A stretch of 24,639 nucleotides of DNA. Source: Parvularculaceae bacterium (GTDB lineage: Bacteria; Pseudomonadota; Alphaproteobacteria; Caulobacterales; Parvularculaceae). The stretch lies in the NCBI GenBank assembly GCA_004213235.1, contig SHAI01000004.1, forward strand, positions 1-24,639. The letters run 5' to 3'. Below are positions 1 through 7,166 of this stretch, one piece after another. A program made the translations under genes and the position numbers. The notes under the pieces are model-generated. The model saw only the letters and a program-made list of their open reading frames with translations, searched no databases and was not told the origin of the DNA. Numbering within the stretch: the stretch's first letter is position 1; each line of letters begins with the position of its first letter.

Positions 1-253
1 ATCCGGCGAGTTTGTACCCATCATCATAGCACTGACAAAGTTGGGCGTCTTCGTCCTTTTTGAGCGTCGCCGAATGAACGCTTGCGTCATCACTTATTCC
101 AGCATTGGCCACTTCTGGTTGACCGTCATTCATGGCCTTGTCCGCATCCTTCGCGATGTCGTGTTTCGGAAAGGACGATATTGTGGCAATGGCGGCAACA
201 ATCACCAGCACCACTAATATGCAGCCGACAACGCCTTCCATCCGACTGCTCAT
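1..253 (-). CDS. Small membrane-anchored hypothetical protein (3' end outside window)
   Basis: I do not recognise this protein. The frame opens at an ATG (253-251) with a near-perfect Shine-Dalgarno, AGGAGG, eight bases upstream, and stays open for 84 codons to the window edge. Residues 8-26 form one uninterrupted hydrophobic segment (GVVGCILVVLVIV...), probably a transmembrane anchor or uncleaved signal. The rest is charged and soluble, with a C-x-C pair at residues 73-75 followed by acidic residues. The gene starts 33 bases after the stop of the next gene upstream, which has the same layout (short N-terminus, one helix, soluble part with cysteines), so the two are probably co-transcribed. 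The strong ribosome binding site and the helix make it likely real; the function is unknown. Confidence 0.6.
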   Translation of the reverse strand, partial: MSSRMEGVVGCILVVLVIVAAIATISSFPKHDIAKDADKAMNDGQPEVANAGISDDASVHSATLKKDEDAQLCQCYDDGYKLAG

Positions 254-286
254 GGCGTGTGCCTCCTTTGCAGGAAAAATTTTTTG

Positions 287-691
287 TTACGCTTTTGCTT
301 TGGCGCGGCGCCAAGCTTCGAAGCTACGCTCGAAGGGCTTTAGATCAGCTGATGTTCCGGCGACCCATCCAGCGGCCCACGCAGCCTGGACCAGATCGAG
401 ATCTGCCCCGGTGCCGCAATCTTCAAAACCAGTTTGATAAACCGGCGATAACACGTCAAATTTTCCGGCTGCGCCGATCTTTGATGCCGTCTCAAAGCAG
501 ACACGTGGGCGGGCGTCGGCGGCATGTTCCTTCGCCTCGGAAATGGCCGCAAGGGCCCCGCTCACCGTTGTAACGTCATTTTTTTTCTTGGTATTTGGCT
601 GGTTCATGACGGAAAAGGCCCCAAAGGCTGCGATGCCAACCACGAACAAAACTGCCACGCCGCCGAAAATTGTTTCAATCTTGTGGCTCAT
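287..691 (-). CDS. Small single-pass membrane protein, hypothetical
   Basis: Unknown function. The open frame runs further upstream, but the ATG at 691 is the better start: it has AAGGGG about a dozen bases upstream and places a hydrophobic helix (residues 8-29) directly at the N-terminus, whereas the extra upstream residues are arginine-rich and unlike a protein start. The 134-residue product has the helix, a lysine/asparagine-rich turn (residues 33-39) and a soluble domain with cysteines at 65 and 92, possibly a disulfide in the periplasm. A tryptophan- and alanine-rich stretch precedes a basic end. It lies 149 bases downstream of argG on the same strand and 33 bases before another small single-helix protein, suggesting a two-gene unit. 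Confidence 0.6.
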   Translation of the reverse strand: MSHKIETIFGGVAVLFVVGIAAFGAFSVMNQPNTKKKNDVTTVSGALAAISEAKEHAADARPRVCFETASKIGAAGKFDVLSPVYQTGFEDCGTGADLDLVQAAWAAGWVAGTSADLKPFERSFEAWRRAKAKA

Positions 692-840
692 GATATCCGG
701 ATCCCCTTGGGCTAACGATCGCCGAGGTCTTAATTCGGTGGCACGCAAAGTCCCCATGCCCCTTACGTTAATAATATAGCCTGAAATTTGCAGGTGCGCC
801 AAGCCGGGGATTGTTGCGCGATGGTCTCACATCGCTTTGC

Positions 841-2067
841 TTAGTCCCGTTGGCGCGCCAAAAGTTTCAATCTTAGAGCGTTCAGGCGGATGAAACCTTC
901 TGCATCTTTCTGGTCATATACTGCGTCTTCTTCGAAGGTCACATGGGCAGCGGAATAGAGGGAATGGGGTGATTTCCGGCTGACAACGCTAACGCGCCCC
1001 TTATAGAGCTTCAAAACCACCTCGCCAGTGACACGCTCCTGGCTTTTGTCGATCGCCGCCTGGAGCATCTCGCGCTCCGGACTGAACCAGAATCCGTTAT
1101 AAATCAGCTCCGCATAGCGCGGCATGAGTTCATCTTTCAGGTGCGCGGCACCGCCATCCAGCGTAATTTGTTCAATCCCCCTGTGGCCTGCAAGCAACAC
1201 TGCACCACCTGGGGTTTCATAAATCCCGCGGGATTTCATGCCGACGAACCGGTTTTCAACGAAATCAAGCCGCCCGCACCCATGCCGTCCACCAAGCTCA
1301 TTGAGTTTTGTCAGCAACGTTGCGGCGGACATGCGCGCGCCATCAATCGAGACTGCGTCGCCGCGTTCAAAACCAAGTGTGATGAATTCCGGCGTGTCAG
1401 GGGCATCCTCAGGGGCGATGGTCCTTTGGTAAACGTAATCTGGTGCCGCTTTGCCCGGATCTTCCAACACTTTGCCTTCTGAAGAGGTGTGAAGAAGATT
1501 GGCATCAACGGAAAAGGGGGCTTCGCCGCGTTTGTCCGTGGCAATTGCGATTTGATGCTCTTCTGCAAACGCGATGAGCTTGGTGCGCGAGTTCAGGTCC
1601 CATTCCCGCCATGGCGCAATGACCTTGATGTCTGGATCAAGGGCATAGGCGGATAATTCGAAACGAACCTGGTCATTGCCCTTGCCGGTGGCCCCGTGGG
1701 CAATCGCGTCTGCCCCCGTTGCGCGGGCGATCTCTACCAGACGTTGGGAGATGAGCGGCCGGGCGATTGACGTGCCAAGCTGATATTCCCCCTCATAAAG
1801 CGCGTTGGCCCGTATCATGGGAAACACGAAATCCTGCACAAATGTTTCGCGCAGATCTTCAATATAGATATCTTCTGGTTTTACGCCGGCGCGCAGTGCT
1901 TTTTCCCGAGCAGGTTCCAGTTCCTCGCCCTGGCCAAGGTCGGCCGTGAAGGTCACGACGTCGCACCCATATTCCACCTGCAGCCATTTCAGGATCACCG
2001 AAGTGTCAAGGCCGCCAGAATAGGCGAGAACTACTTTATTAATATCCGACTTGGCGGCGGTGGTCAT
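841..2067 (-). CDS. argG: Argininosuccinate synthase
   Basis: Joins citrulline and aspartate with ATP to give argininosuccinate, the penultimate step of arginine synthesis, in the cytoplasm. The 408-residue product is the usual family length. It begins with the diagnostic ATP-pyrophosphatase loop AYSGGLDTS (residues 15-23). Other conserved stretches follow: GQGEELEPAREKAL, AHGATGKGNDQVRFE, the WREWDLNSRTKLI region, and EDAVYDQKDAEGFIRLNALRL near the end. The ATG at 2067 is preceded by AAGGA at about eleven bases and is in register with family N-termini. No other arginine gene is adjacent, so this is a solitary argG, common in Alphaproteobacteria. A six-base-pair hairpin (818-835) follows the stop but has no T-run, so I do not call a terminator. 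Confidence 0.97.
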   Translation of the reverse strand: MTTAAKSDINKVVLAYSGGLDTSVILKWLQVEYGCDVVTFTADLGQGEELEPAREKALRAGVKPEDIYIEDLRETFVQDFVFPMIRANALYEGEYQLGTSIARPLISQRLVEIARATGADAIAHGATGKGNDQVRFELSAYALDPDIKVIAPWREWDLNSRTKLIAFAEEHQIAIATDKRGEAPFSVDANLLHTSSEGKVLEDPGKAAPDYVYQRTIAPEDAPDTPEFITLGFERGDAVSIDGARMSAATLLTKLNELGGRHGCGRLDFVENRFVGMKSRGIYETPGGAVLLAGHRGIEQITLDGGAAHLKDELMPRYAELIYNGFWFSPEREMLQAAIDKSQERVTGEVVLKLYKGRVSVVSRKSPHSLYSAAHVTFEEDAVYDQKDAEGFIRLNALRLKLLARQRD

Positions 2068-2196
2068 CTGCGCGCATTCCTTTTCCGCAACGGCACGACC
2101 GCGACATTACCCGGACCATGCCTCGGGTTCGATAACTTTTTTAAAGGAGATATAAAAGCCTGGAGATGAAACAGCGCGCGCGTGTCGACCGGTGTT

Positions 2197-2559
2197 TTAT
2201 GCCGGTCGGCACGATACCCCATCGAGGGCGAGCTGCGTGCCGGTTTTTCGATGCACGGCGAAGCAGCTTGACCCTGTTAAAAAGAGATCAAAAATGTCTG
2301 GGCGCGCGGGGCTGTTACCTTCGTCCGCGGTAAGTCGCCGCGGGAGGACAGAGACCGATGACATTGTCGTGGGATCACCCGCGCCAAAATCGATATTTGC
2401 GCGGCCGAGATAGTCTGAAAGGGCGCGCTCCAGGGCGGCCATGTTGTCGGCGCGCGCATTCGATAACACCGCTGGCACCGCGTCGTCGGTCGTAGCGCAG
2501 CTTGTGATGATGGCTGCAAGTGGTGCAAATGCCATCATCAGTATGCGGCGGTATTTCAT
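2197..2559 (-). CDS. Small putative lipoprotein coupled to an S41 protease
   Basis: No family recognised. Starting at the ATG at 2559, the 120-residue product has basic residues 2-5, a hydrophobic core and a lipobox, I-T-S-C, with the acceptor cysteine at 21. The residue after the cysteine is alanine, so outer-membrane sorting is likely. AGAGGTG lies just upstream. The ATG overlaps the stop of the upstream protease gene (ATGA), which indicates translational coupling and a shared job in the cell envelope. The mature part contains a helix-like segment (NMAALERALSDYL) and a C-terminal FAVHRKTGTQLALDGVSCRPA-like end with a second cysteine. Possible roles, all inference: accessory or inhibitor of the protease, or its substrate. 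An inverted repeat (2186-2192 with 2202-2208) encloses the stop codon. Confidence 0.7.
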   Translation of the reverse strand: MKYRRILMMAFAPLAAIITSCATTDDAVPAVLSNARADNMAALERALSDYLGRANIDFGAGDPTTMSSVSVLPRRLTADEGNSPARPDIFDLFLTGSSCFAVHRKTGTQLALDGVSCRPA

Positions 2560-4205
2560 CGAACACCTCTCATTCGCATGTCGAGATTGGTGTCCATAAC
2601 CCTCCGGGGCACATTGATACCGCCTTCCCCTGCGGCGCGGCCGACAATGCGTGATTGCTGCAATGCAGTGGCAGACGGCGGTGCAGGGCAACTGCCATCA
2701 AGGCGGAATTGCAAGGCCGCCGCCAAGAGCCCTTCGTTTTCGTCGCCAAGTTCATTGTTTAGATCGTCTGCGACGCTGCACCCAGGTGCCCTGACAGCAA
2801 ATTGGTCGGCGGAATTATCCGGCGCAAACCCGTCCGCGTAGTCGCCAAATCCCATGTCATTTTGGGCTTGGATCTGGATAGAAAAATAAGTGGTGCCGCA
2901 GTTATTCTGCGGGAAGAAGCCAAATGGTTTGCCGCAGGTAACGGATCCAATCAAGTTGACCTCAACGTCGATGCCACGCAAGCCGTTGATGAGTGCTTCG
3001 CTGGCTGAGCAGGTGTTATCCGTGGTCAACACGAACACCCGCGGTAGATCCAGGGTCGGGAGAGCCTGTCCAGCTGGTAAGGAAAATCCAACCCCTTGAT
3101 CAATGAATGGAGTAGGTTCGTTGATATCCCCGGTGATAGGATTGATGTTACCAGCATCGTCATTGAACCGCGACAAATTAAAAGTGCGGCCGGCGGTGCG
3201 GTCGGGGCCGGCTATCATATAGCCCAATTGCGACGAGACCGCGAGAAATCCGCCACCATTATACCGGAGATCCAGGATCAGGTCGTTGACCCCGGACGTG
3301 CTCAATGTTTCGATCGCGCCTGCAATTTCAGCTTCGGAGTTGAAAGTGCCAAACGTATTAAACAAAATGTACCCGACATCTCCGGTTGGGGTTGAGATTG
3401 TCGATACGTTGGCAACGGATTGTTCCGCTAAATCTTCCGATACCAGAGTAACGGTTCGTTCAGTACCATCCGTCTCCCGGACAACAAAAGTATGACTTTC
3501 GCCAGCCGTCTGCGGAAAAAGACCATTATTTAACGTGTCAATCTCCGCATTGGTGGCGCCACCGTTCACAGCATCTACCCCGTCAATTTCAAGAATGCGT
3601 GCGCCACGGACGAAATTCGGCAGGCCATCAACAATCTCTGCGGCTGGCGTGCCGGGGACGGTGTACAGAATTCTTAAATCCCGTGGAGGGGTAACCTGAA
3701 TTAAAGCGTAGCGTGCGCCATACCCGGCGCGCGGTGCTGCATTCTGGTCTTGCAGAAACTCGTCGGTTGGTTGGGTGCCATGAAACTCATCTTTGTCTCT
3801 GCCCGACGGTGTGGTCTCGAAAGTCCTTAAAAGTGGGAAATAATCCGCTGGTGATGCGAAATCACGCGGATTTCTATCCGTAACTTCGTCATTCCACAGA
3901 TATGTTTCGTCAGTCCAGGAACGCAACCAGAAATTTTCCTCCACTGTCGATCCAGCGAGATCTGGAAATGGATCGCCGTTGACGTCCACGCCACTGCGGG
4001 GGGCTTCACAACGGTTTATGAAATCCGATGCCGGTTCAAATACACCCGGCGTATATGTCGGACCCGGCGGCGGTGGTGGCGGCGGTGGAGGCGGTGGAGG
4101 CGGTGGTGGTGGTGGCGGCGGTGCTACCACCGTGTCTCCTCCACCGCTGCAAGCTGCAGCAAGCAATAAAAATGACGCGATAATGAACTTGATCTTGCTG
4201 GACAT
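2556..4205 (-). CDS. S41-family serine protease, lipoprotein with poly-proline linker
   Basis: A carboxyl-terminal-processing-type (S41) peptidase of 549 residues. It has a signal sequence with a lipobox-like LLAAAC (cysteine 19), a flexible GGGD segment, then 19 consecutive prolines (residues 29-47). A PDZ-like region lies around 155-215 (ARILEIDGVDAVNGG), followed by the peptidase core. LILDLRYNGGG matches the family's substrate-binding strand. CSASE places the likely nucleophile at Ser400, and TCGKPFG the general base at Lys426. The 26-residue spacing is close to the Ser452/Lys477 pair of E. coli Prc. Several cysteines in the mature part suggest disulfides and an extracytoplasmic location. 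AGGAA lies ten bases before the ATG. The gene ends in an ATGA overlap with a small lipoprotein gene. Substrates are unknown; this lipoprotein form is distinct from classical CtpA/Prc. Confidence 0.88.
   Translation of the reverse strand: MSSKIKFIIASFLLLAAACSGGGDTVVAPPPPPPPPPPPPPPPPPPPGPTYTPGVFEPASDFINRCEAPRSGVDVNGDPFPDLAGSTVEENFWLRSWTDETYLWNDEVTDRNPRDFASPADYFPLLRTFETTPSGRDKDEFHGTQPTDEFLQDQNAAPRAGYGARYALIQVTPPRDLRILYTVPGTPAAEIVDGLPNFVRGARILEIDGVDAVNGGATNAEIDTLNNGLFPQTAGESHTFVVRETDGTERTVTLVSEDLAEQSVANVSTISTPTGDVGYILFNTFGTFNSEAEIAGAIETLSTSGVNDLILDLRYNGGGFLAVSSQLGYMIAGPDRTAGRTFNLSRFNDDAGNINPITGDINEPTPFIDQGVGFSLPAGQALPTLDLPRVFVLTTDNTCSASEALINGLRGIDVEVNLIGSVTCGKPFGFFPQNNCGTTYFSIQIQAQNDMGFGDYADGFAPDNSADQFAVRAPGCSVADDLNNELGDENEGLLAAALQFRLDGSCPAPPSATALQQSRIVGRAAGEGGINVPRRVMDTNLDMRMRGVR
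4065..4121 (-). repeat. Imperfect CCN repeat encoding 19 consecutive prolines
   Basis: Fifty-seven bases of CCG/CCA/CCT/CCC codons in the S41 protease gene, between the lipidated cysteine and the catalytic part. Codon choice is mixed, which makes the tract less slippage-prone than a pure repeat, but gain or loss of whole codons is still plausible. Such a run normally stalls ribosomes unless elongation factor P is present (established knowledge). Confidence 0.9.
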
Positions 4206-4224
4206 ATGCGACTTTCCTACCCCT

Positions 4225-4239
4225 GTGCCCGTTGGGCAC
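4225..4239 (-). promoter_or_regulatory. Small perfect hairpin in the leader of the S41 protease gene
   Basis: GTGCCC-GTT-GGGCAC, a six-base-pair perfect inverted repeat with a three-base loop, ending about 20 bases before the start codon and just ahead of the ribosome binding site. It could be an operator or an RNA hairpin; nothing more can be said from sequence. The rest of the 224-bp spacer (4206-4429) shows AT-rich stretches but no convincing promoter pair. Confidence 0.35.
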
Positions 4240-4429
4240 CCTCTATTGCGCGTTAAAGACCATGCGATCCCGCATTGGCCAGTTGCAAGCGTACTTTATA
4301 ATTCGAGCGTTAAGATTTCTGGAGTGAATATACCCCCCCTTGCGCCCAATAGCCCCTTTCTTGATTGAAAATGCTCTGAGGCGGTGAGTCAAGTCGCCGT
4401 CTTTAGTCGTCAACCAAATCTGGATGCCT

Positions 4430-4843
4430 CTAGGGGTCTGATCTTATCCTGCCGCGCGACTTTTTCAGCTCGCCACGTTGTTTTTTCTGATCCATTCGTC
4501 GTTTTCTTGACGCCAAAGTGGGCTTGGTTTTCAGTCTTCGCTTCGGTTCGATGAGTGATTTTGTGATGAGATCAATTAACCGTTGGCGTGCGGCAGCGCG
4601 GTTTCGTTCCTGAGAGCGACTGTTGGACGCTTCAATGACAATCGCGCCTGTCTGTGTGGCGCGACTTCCCGCCAGGGCAAGTAATCGACGCCTGGCCCTG
4701 GGGGGCAAGCCAGCGCGCTCGGGAAAAAAGCGAAGCTGCACAGCGCTTGCGACCTTGTTGACGTTCTGTCCGCCCGGGCCGGAGGCGCGAATAAAGCTCT
4801 CTTCAATCGCCTCTGCCCTTAAAAACTGTTCGGCATGGGTCAT
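4430..4843 (-). CDS. arfB: Peptidyl-tRNA hydrolase ArfB (ribosome rescue)
   Basis: Releases nascent chains from ribosomes stalled on non-stop mRNA by hydrolysing peptidyl-tRNA in the peptidyl-transferase centre. The 137-residue product has the release-factor-like domain with the catalytic GGQ at residues 24-26 in the context SGPGGQNVNKVAS. Its lysine/arginine-rich C-terminal tail (about residues 98-137, with RRLKTKPT, KRRMDQKKQRG and RGRIRS) is the part that enters the empty mRNA channel in this family. Length and architecture match E. coli ArfB (YaeJ, 140 residues) rather than full release factors. The ATG overlaps the stop of the flavoprotein gene (ATGA), so translation is coupled. It is the last gene of the run that starts with the alpha/beta hydrolase. 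Confidence 0.95.
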   Translation of the reverse strand: MTHAEQFLRAEAIEESFIRASGPGGQNVNKVASAVQLRFFPERAGLPPRARRRLLALAGSRATQTGAIVIEASNSRSQERNRAAARQRLIDLITKSLIEPKRRLKTKPTLASRKRRMDQKKQRGELKKSRGRIRSDP

Positions 4844-5961
4844 TCTGCAGCGCGGTATCGGGCAATGAACCGACGATCAATCACGTCTTTGAGGTTGGCA
4901 ATAAGCGGGCCAGCGAAAACACGTTTTCCCTTGATACCGACCGCATTATTCGGGTGGAGCGACAAGATCGCCAGATGATTCTCCTGAGCGGTGTAATTGC
5001 GCATTTTTTTGCCCGTTAGAGTGGCATGCAGATTATGCGCGAGAACTGGTCCCTGGCGCACGGCATAAACCCCGGCTCTGGGAAGCGGGCGATCGTCTTG
5101 AAAAACCGGGAAGCTTATGCAGTCGCCAGCAGCGAAAATCCGGGTATCTGCCGCAGATTGAAGAAAAGTGTTCACTTTCAAGAAACCGTCAGGGCTCTTG
5201 GGCAGGTCAATTTCATCGAATAATGCGGGCGCGGCGACGCCCGTCGCCAGAATAATCAGATCGGTTGCAACCGAGCTTCCGTCAGATAGCAGCGCCAAAC
5301 CATCCTTATCCGCATTTTCCGGCTCGGTACCAATCAAACTTTTTTTCTCATGGACTGTCACCTGTGCTTTGCGCAGCCGTTTCAAGATCCGTTTGCGTGC
5401 CTTTTTCGGTGCGCGTGGTAACAGGCCCGTCGCGCCGGTAACAAGGGTGACCGCCGCGCCGCGTGCGCTAAGCGCTGCGGCAATTTCAATGCCGCCAGCC
5501 CCGCCGCCTGCCAGTGTGATACGCGGTGTTTTGGTTTGTTCGAACACATCACGCAGGGTCTGGAGTAGTTGCTCAACGGGCTTTACGCCAAGAACGCGGG
5601 GCCCGGCGGGATCAATATCAAATGGCGGGACCGTCCTGGCGCCAATATTGATCGAGAGATAATCATAGTTGAGAACGCTGCCATCGGCGCAGGTAACGGA
5701 CCGATTTCTAACGTCGATTTTTGTCCCGTGAGTTAGGTATGTTTCTGCCTTTGCGGCTTGCGCAAGCTTGTGCGCATCGATGAAAGCATCGCCGGTCTGA
5801 AACCGACCGGCAATCAAGCCAGGGATCATGCCGGTATAGGGGGTGAGGGCCTGCGGCGTCACGAGGGTTAGATCCGTGCCAGTGACCGGACGCCGGGCAA
5901 AACGCCTCAATACTTCCAAATGCGCGTGCCCCGCGCCTAGCAGCACTACCCGGTTGCTCAT
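4840..5961 (-). CDS. FAD-dependent pyridine nucleotide-disulfide oxidoreductase, SelD-N-terminal type
   Basis: A two-dinucleotide-domain flavoprotein of 373 residues. The FAD loop is GAGHAHLEVL (residues 9-18), the NAD(P)H loop GGGAGGIE (152-159), and the second FAD contact FAAGDC (276-281). The N-terminal wording GAGHAHLEVLRRF followed by PYTGMIPGLIAG is typical of the family known as an N-terminal fusion to selenophosphate synthase (SelD) in some bacteria and also as a free-standing protein. It lacks the SelD half here and no selenium gene is nearby. It is related to type II NADH dehydrogenases and sulfide-quinone reductases, but I see no redox-active CxxC, so a quinone or small-molecule acceptor is likely. 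It begins 12 bases after rlmN, with AAGGT upstream of the ATG. The true electron acceptor is unknown. Confidence 0.85.
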   Translation of the reverse strand: MSNRVVLLGAGHAHLEVLRRFARRPVTGTDLTLVTPQALTPYTGMIPGLIAGRFQTGDAFIDAHKLAQAAKAETYLTHGTKIDVRNRSVTCADGSVLNYDYLSINIGARTVPPFDIDPAGPRVLGVKPVEQLLQTLRDVFEQTKTPRITLAGGGAGGIEIAAALSARGAAVTLVTGATGLLPRAPKKARKRILKRLRKAQVTVHEKKSLIGTEPENADKDGLALLSDGSSVATDLIILATGVAAPALFDEIDLPKSPDGFLKVNTFLQSAADTRIFAAGDCISFPVFQDDRPLPRAGVYAVRQGPVLAHNLHATLTGKKMRNYTAQENHLAILSLHPNNAVGIKGKRVFAGPLIANLKDVIDRRFIARYRAAE

Positions 5962-5973
5962 GATCTTACCTTA

Positions 5974-7149
5974 TCAGTTTTGCTCTAGCGCAAGTTCCCT
6001 CTTGCGCCGCGCGCTGGCGCGTTCTTTGACGCTTGTTGATTTCAACTGTCCGCATGCAGCCAAGATATCTCGCCCACGCGGTGTCCTTATTGGCGAGGCG
6101 TAGCCAGCACGATTGACGATGTCGGCAAAGGCTTCAATCCGTTCCCAGCTGGAACACTCATAAGGACTGCCAGGCCAGGGGTTGAATGGAATGAGGTTGA
6201 TCTTTGCCGGGATCTTTTTCAATAATCGCACGAGATCGCGGGCTTCAGCATCGGAATCATTGATACCCTTCAGCATGACATATTCAAAGGTGATGCGGCG
6301 GGCATTTCCTACCCCAGGATAGGTTCGGCAGGCCTCCAAAAGTTCCGAAATCGGATATTTTTTGTTGATAGGGACCAGCTCATCGCGCAACCCGTCATCG
6401 GTCGCGTGGAGAGATATTGCCAGCATGGCCGAAGTTTCCTCGCCCAGGCGTTTCATTTCCGGCACCACACCGGAGGTCGACACCGTGATGCGCCGGCGCG
6501 AAATGGATATGCCTTCGCCATCGGAAATTATGCCGATCGCGTCGCGCACATTGTCGAGATTGAACAAGGGCTCGCCCATGCCCATGAAGACGATATTCGA
6601 CAGGATTCGGTCATCCTTTCCGCTTGGCCATTCCTCAATGTCGTCCTTGGCGGCAAGCACCTGCGCCACGATCTCACCAGCGGTCAGATTGCGGACGAGT
6701 TTTTGCGTACCGGTATGGCAAAATGTGCAGGTCAGGGTGCAGCCGACCTGGCTGGAAACACACAAGGCACCTGCGCGCCCGACGCCTGGGATGAAGACAG
6801 CTTCAACCTCGATTTCCGGCCCCGGGCTTTGTGCGCCAAATCCGAGGAGATATTTTCTGGTGCCGTCGACGGAAACCTGTCGTTCAATAATCCGTGGTCG
6901 GTCAATCAAAAATACGTCAGACAGCCGCGCGCGCAGATCCTTGCCAATATCCGTCATGCGGTCGAAATCGGTAACACCGACATTATAAACCCAGCGCCAG
7001 ATTTGGCTGGCGCGCATGCGCGCTTTTTTCGGCTCAACGCCCGCGCGATCCACCAGGGCGTGTTGAAGCGCCTGATGCGTCATCCCGACGATATTGCTCG
7101 CTATGGGCGGCAGTGTTGAACTTGTATGGGGTAAGTCTAGTTCAGGCAT
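5974..7149 (-). CDS. rlmN: Dual-specificity 23S rRNA/tRNA adenine-C2 methyltransferase RlmN
   Basis: Radical-SAM enzyme that methylates C2 of A2503 in 23S rRNA and of A37 in some tRNAs, tuning the peptide exit tunnel and decoding accuracy. The 4Fe-4S cluster motif CTLTCTFC gives cysteines 137, 141 and 144. The two further cysteines used in catalysis are present, Cys130 (LCVSSQVGC) and Cys366 near the end (ILAACGQL), with spacing like E. coli Cys118/Cys355. The GEPL-type motif occurs in MGMGEPLFN, and INLIPFNPWPG matches the family. The 391-residue length is normal. The start at 7149 has only a weak ribosome binding site; an ATG 22 codons further in is an alternative. It starts 17 bases after the alpha/beta hydrolase and is probably co-transcribed with it. 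Confidence 0.96.
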   Translation of the reverse strand: MPELDLPHTSSTLPPIASNIVGMTHQALQHALVDRAGVEPKKARMRASQIWRWVYNVGVTDFDRMTDIGKDLRARLSDVFLIDRPRIIERQVSVDGTRKYLLGFGAQSPGPEIEVEAVFIPGVGRAGALCVSSQVGCTLTCTFCHTGTQKLVRNLTAGEIVAQVLAAKDDIEEWPSGKDDRILSNIVFMGMGEPLFNLDNVRDAIGIISDGEGISISRRRITVSTSGVVPEMKRLGEETSAMLAISLHATDDGLRDELVPINKKYPISELLEACRTYPGVGNARRITFEYVMLKGINDSDAEARDLVRLLKKIPAKINLIPFNPWPGSPYECSSWERIEAFADIVNRAGYASPIRTPRGRDILAACGQLKSTSVKERASARRKRELALEQN

Positions 7150-7166
7150 GGGTTTATCTCACGGCG

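Noticed and set aside
818..835. Terminator after argG (GCGATG hairpin)
   Set aside because: Only six base pairs and no T-run in the minus-strand direction.
2186..2208. Terminator at the end of the small lipoprotein gene
   Set aside because: The 7-bp stem encloses the stop codon and is followed by GC-rich sequence, not Ts.
3979..4368. Plus-strand frame with a long polyglycine run
   Set aside because: It is the complement of the polyproline codons of the S41 lipoprotein gene, which has a signal sequence and catalytic motifs.
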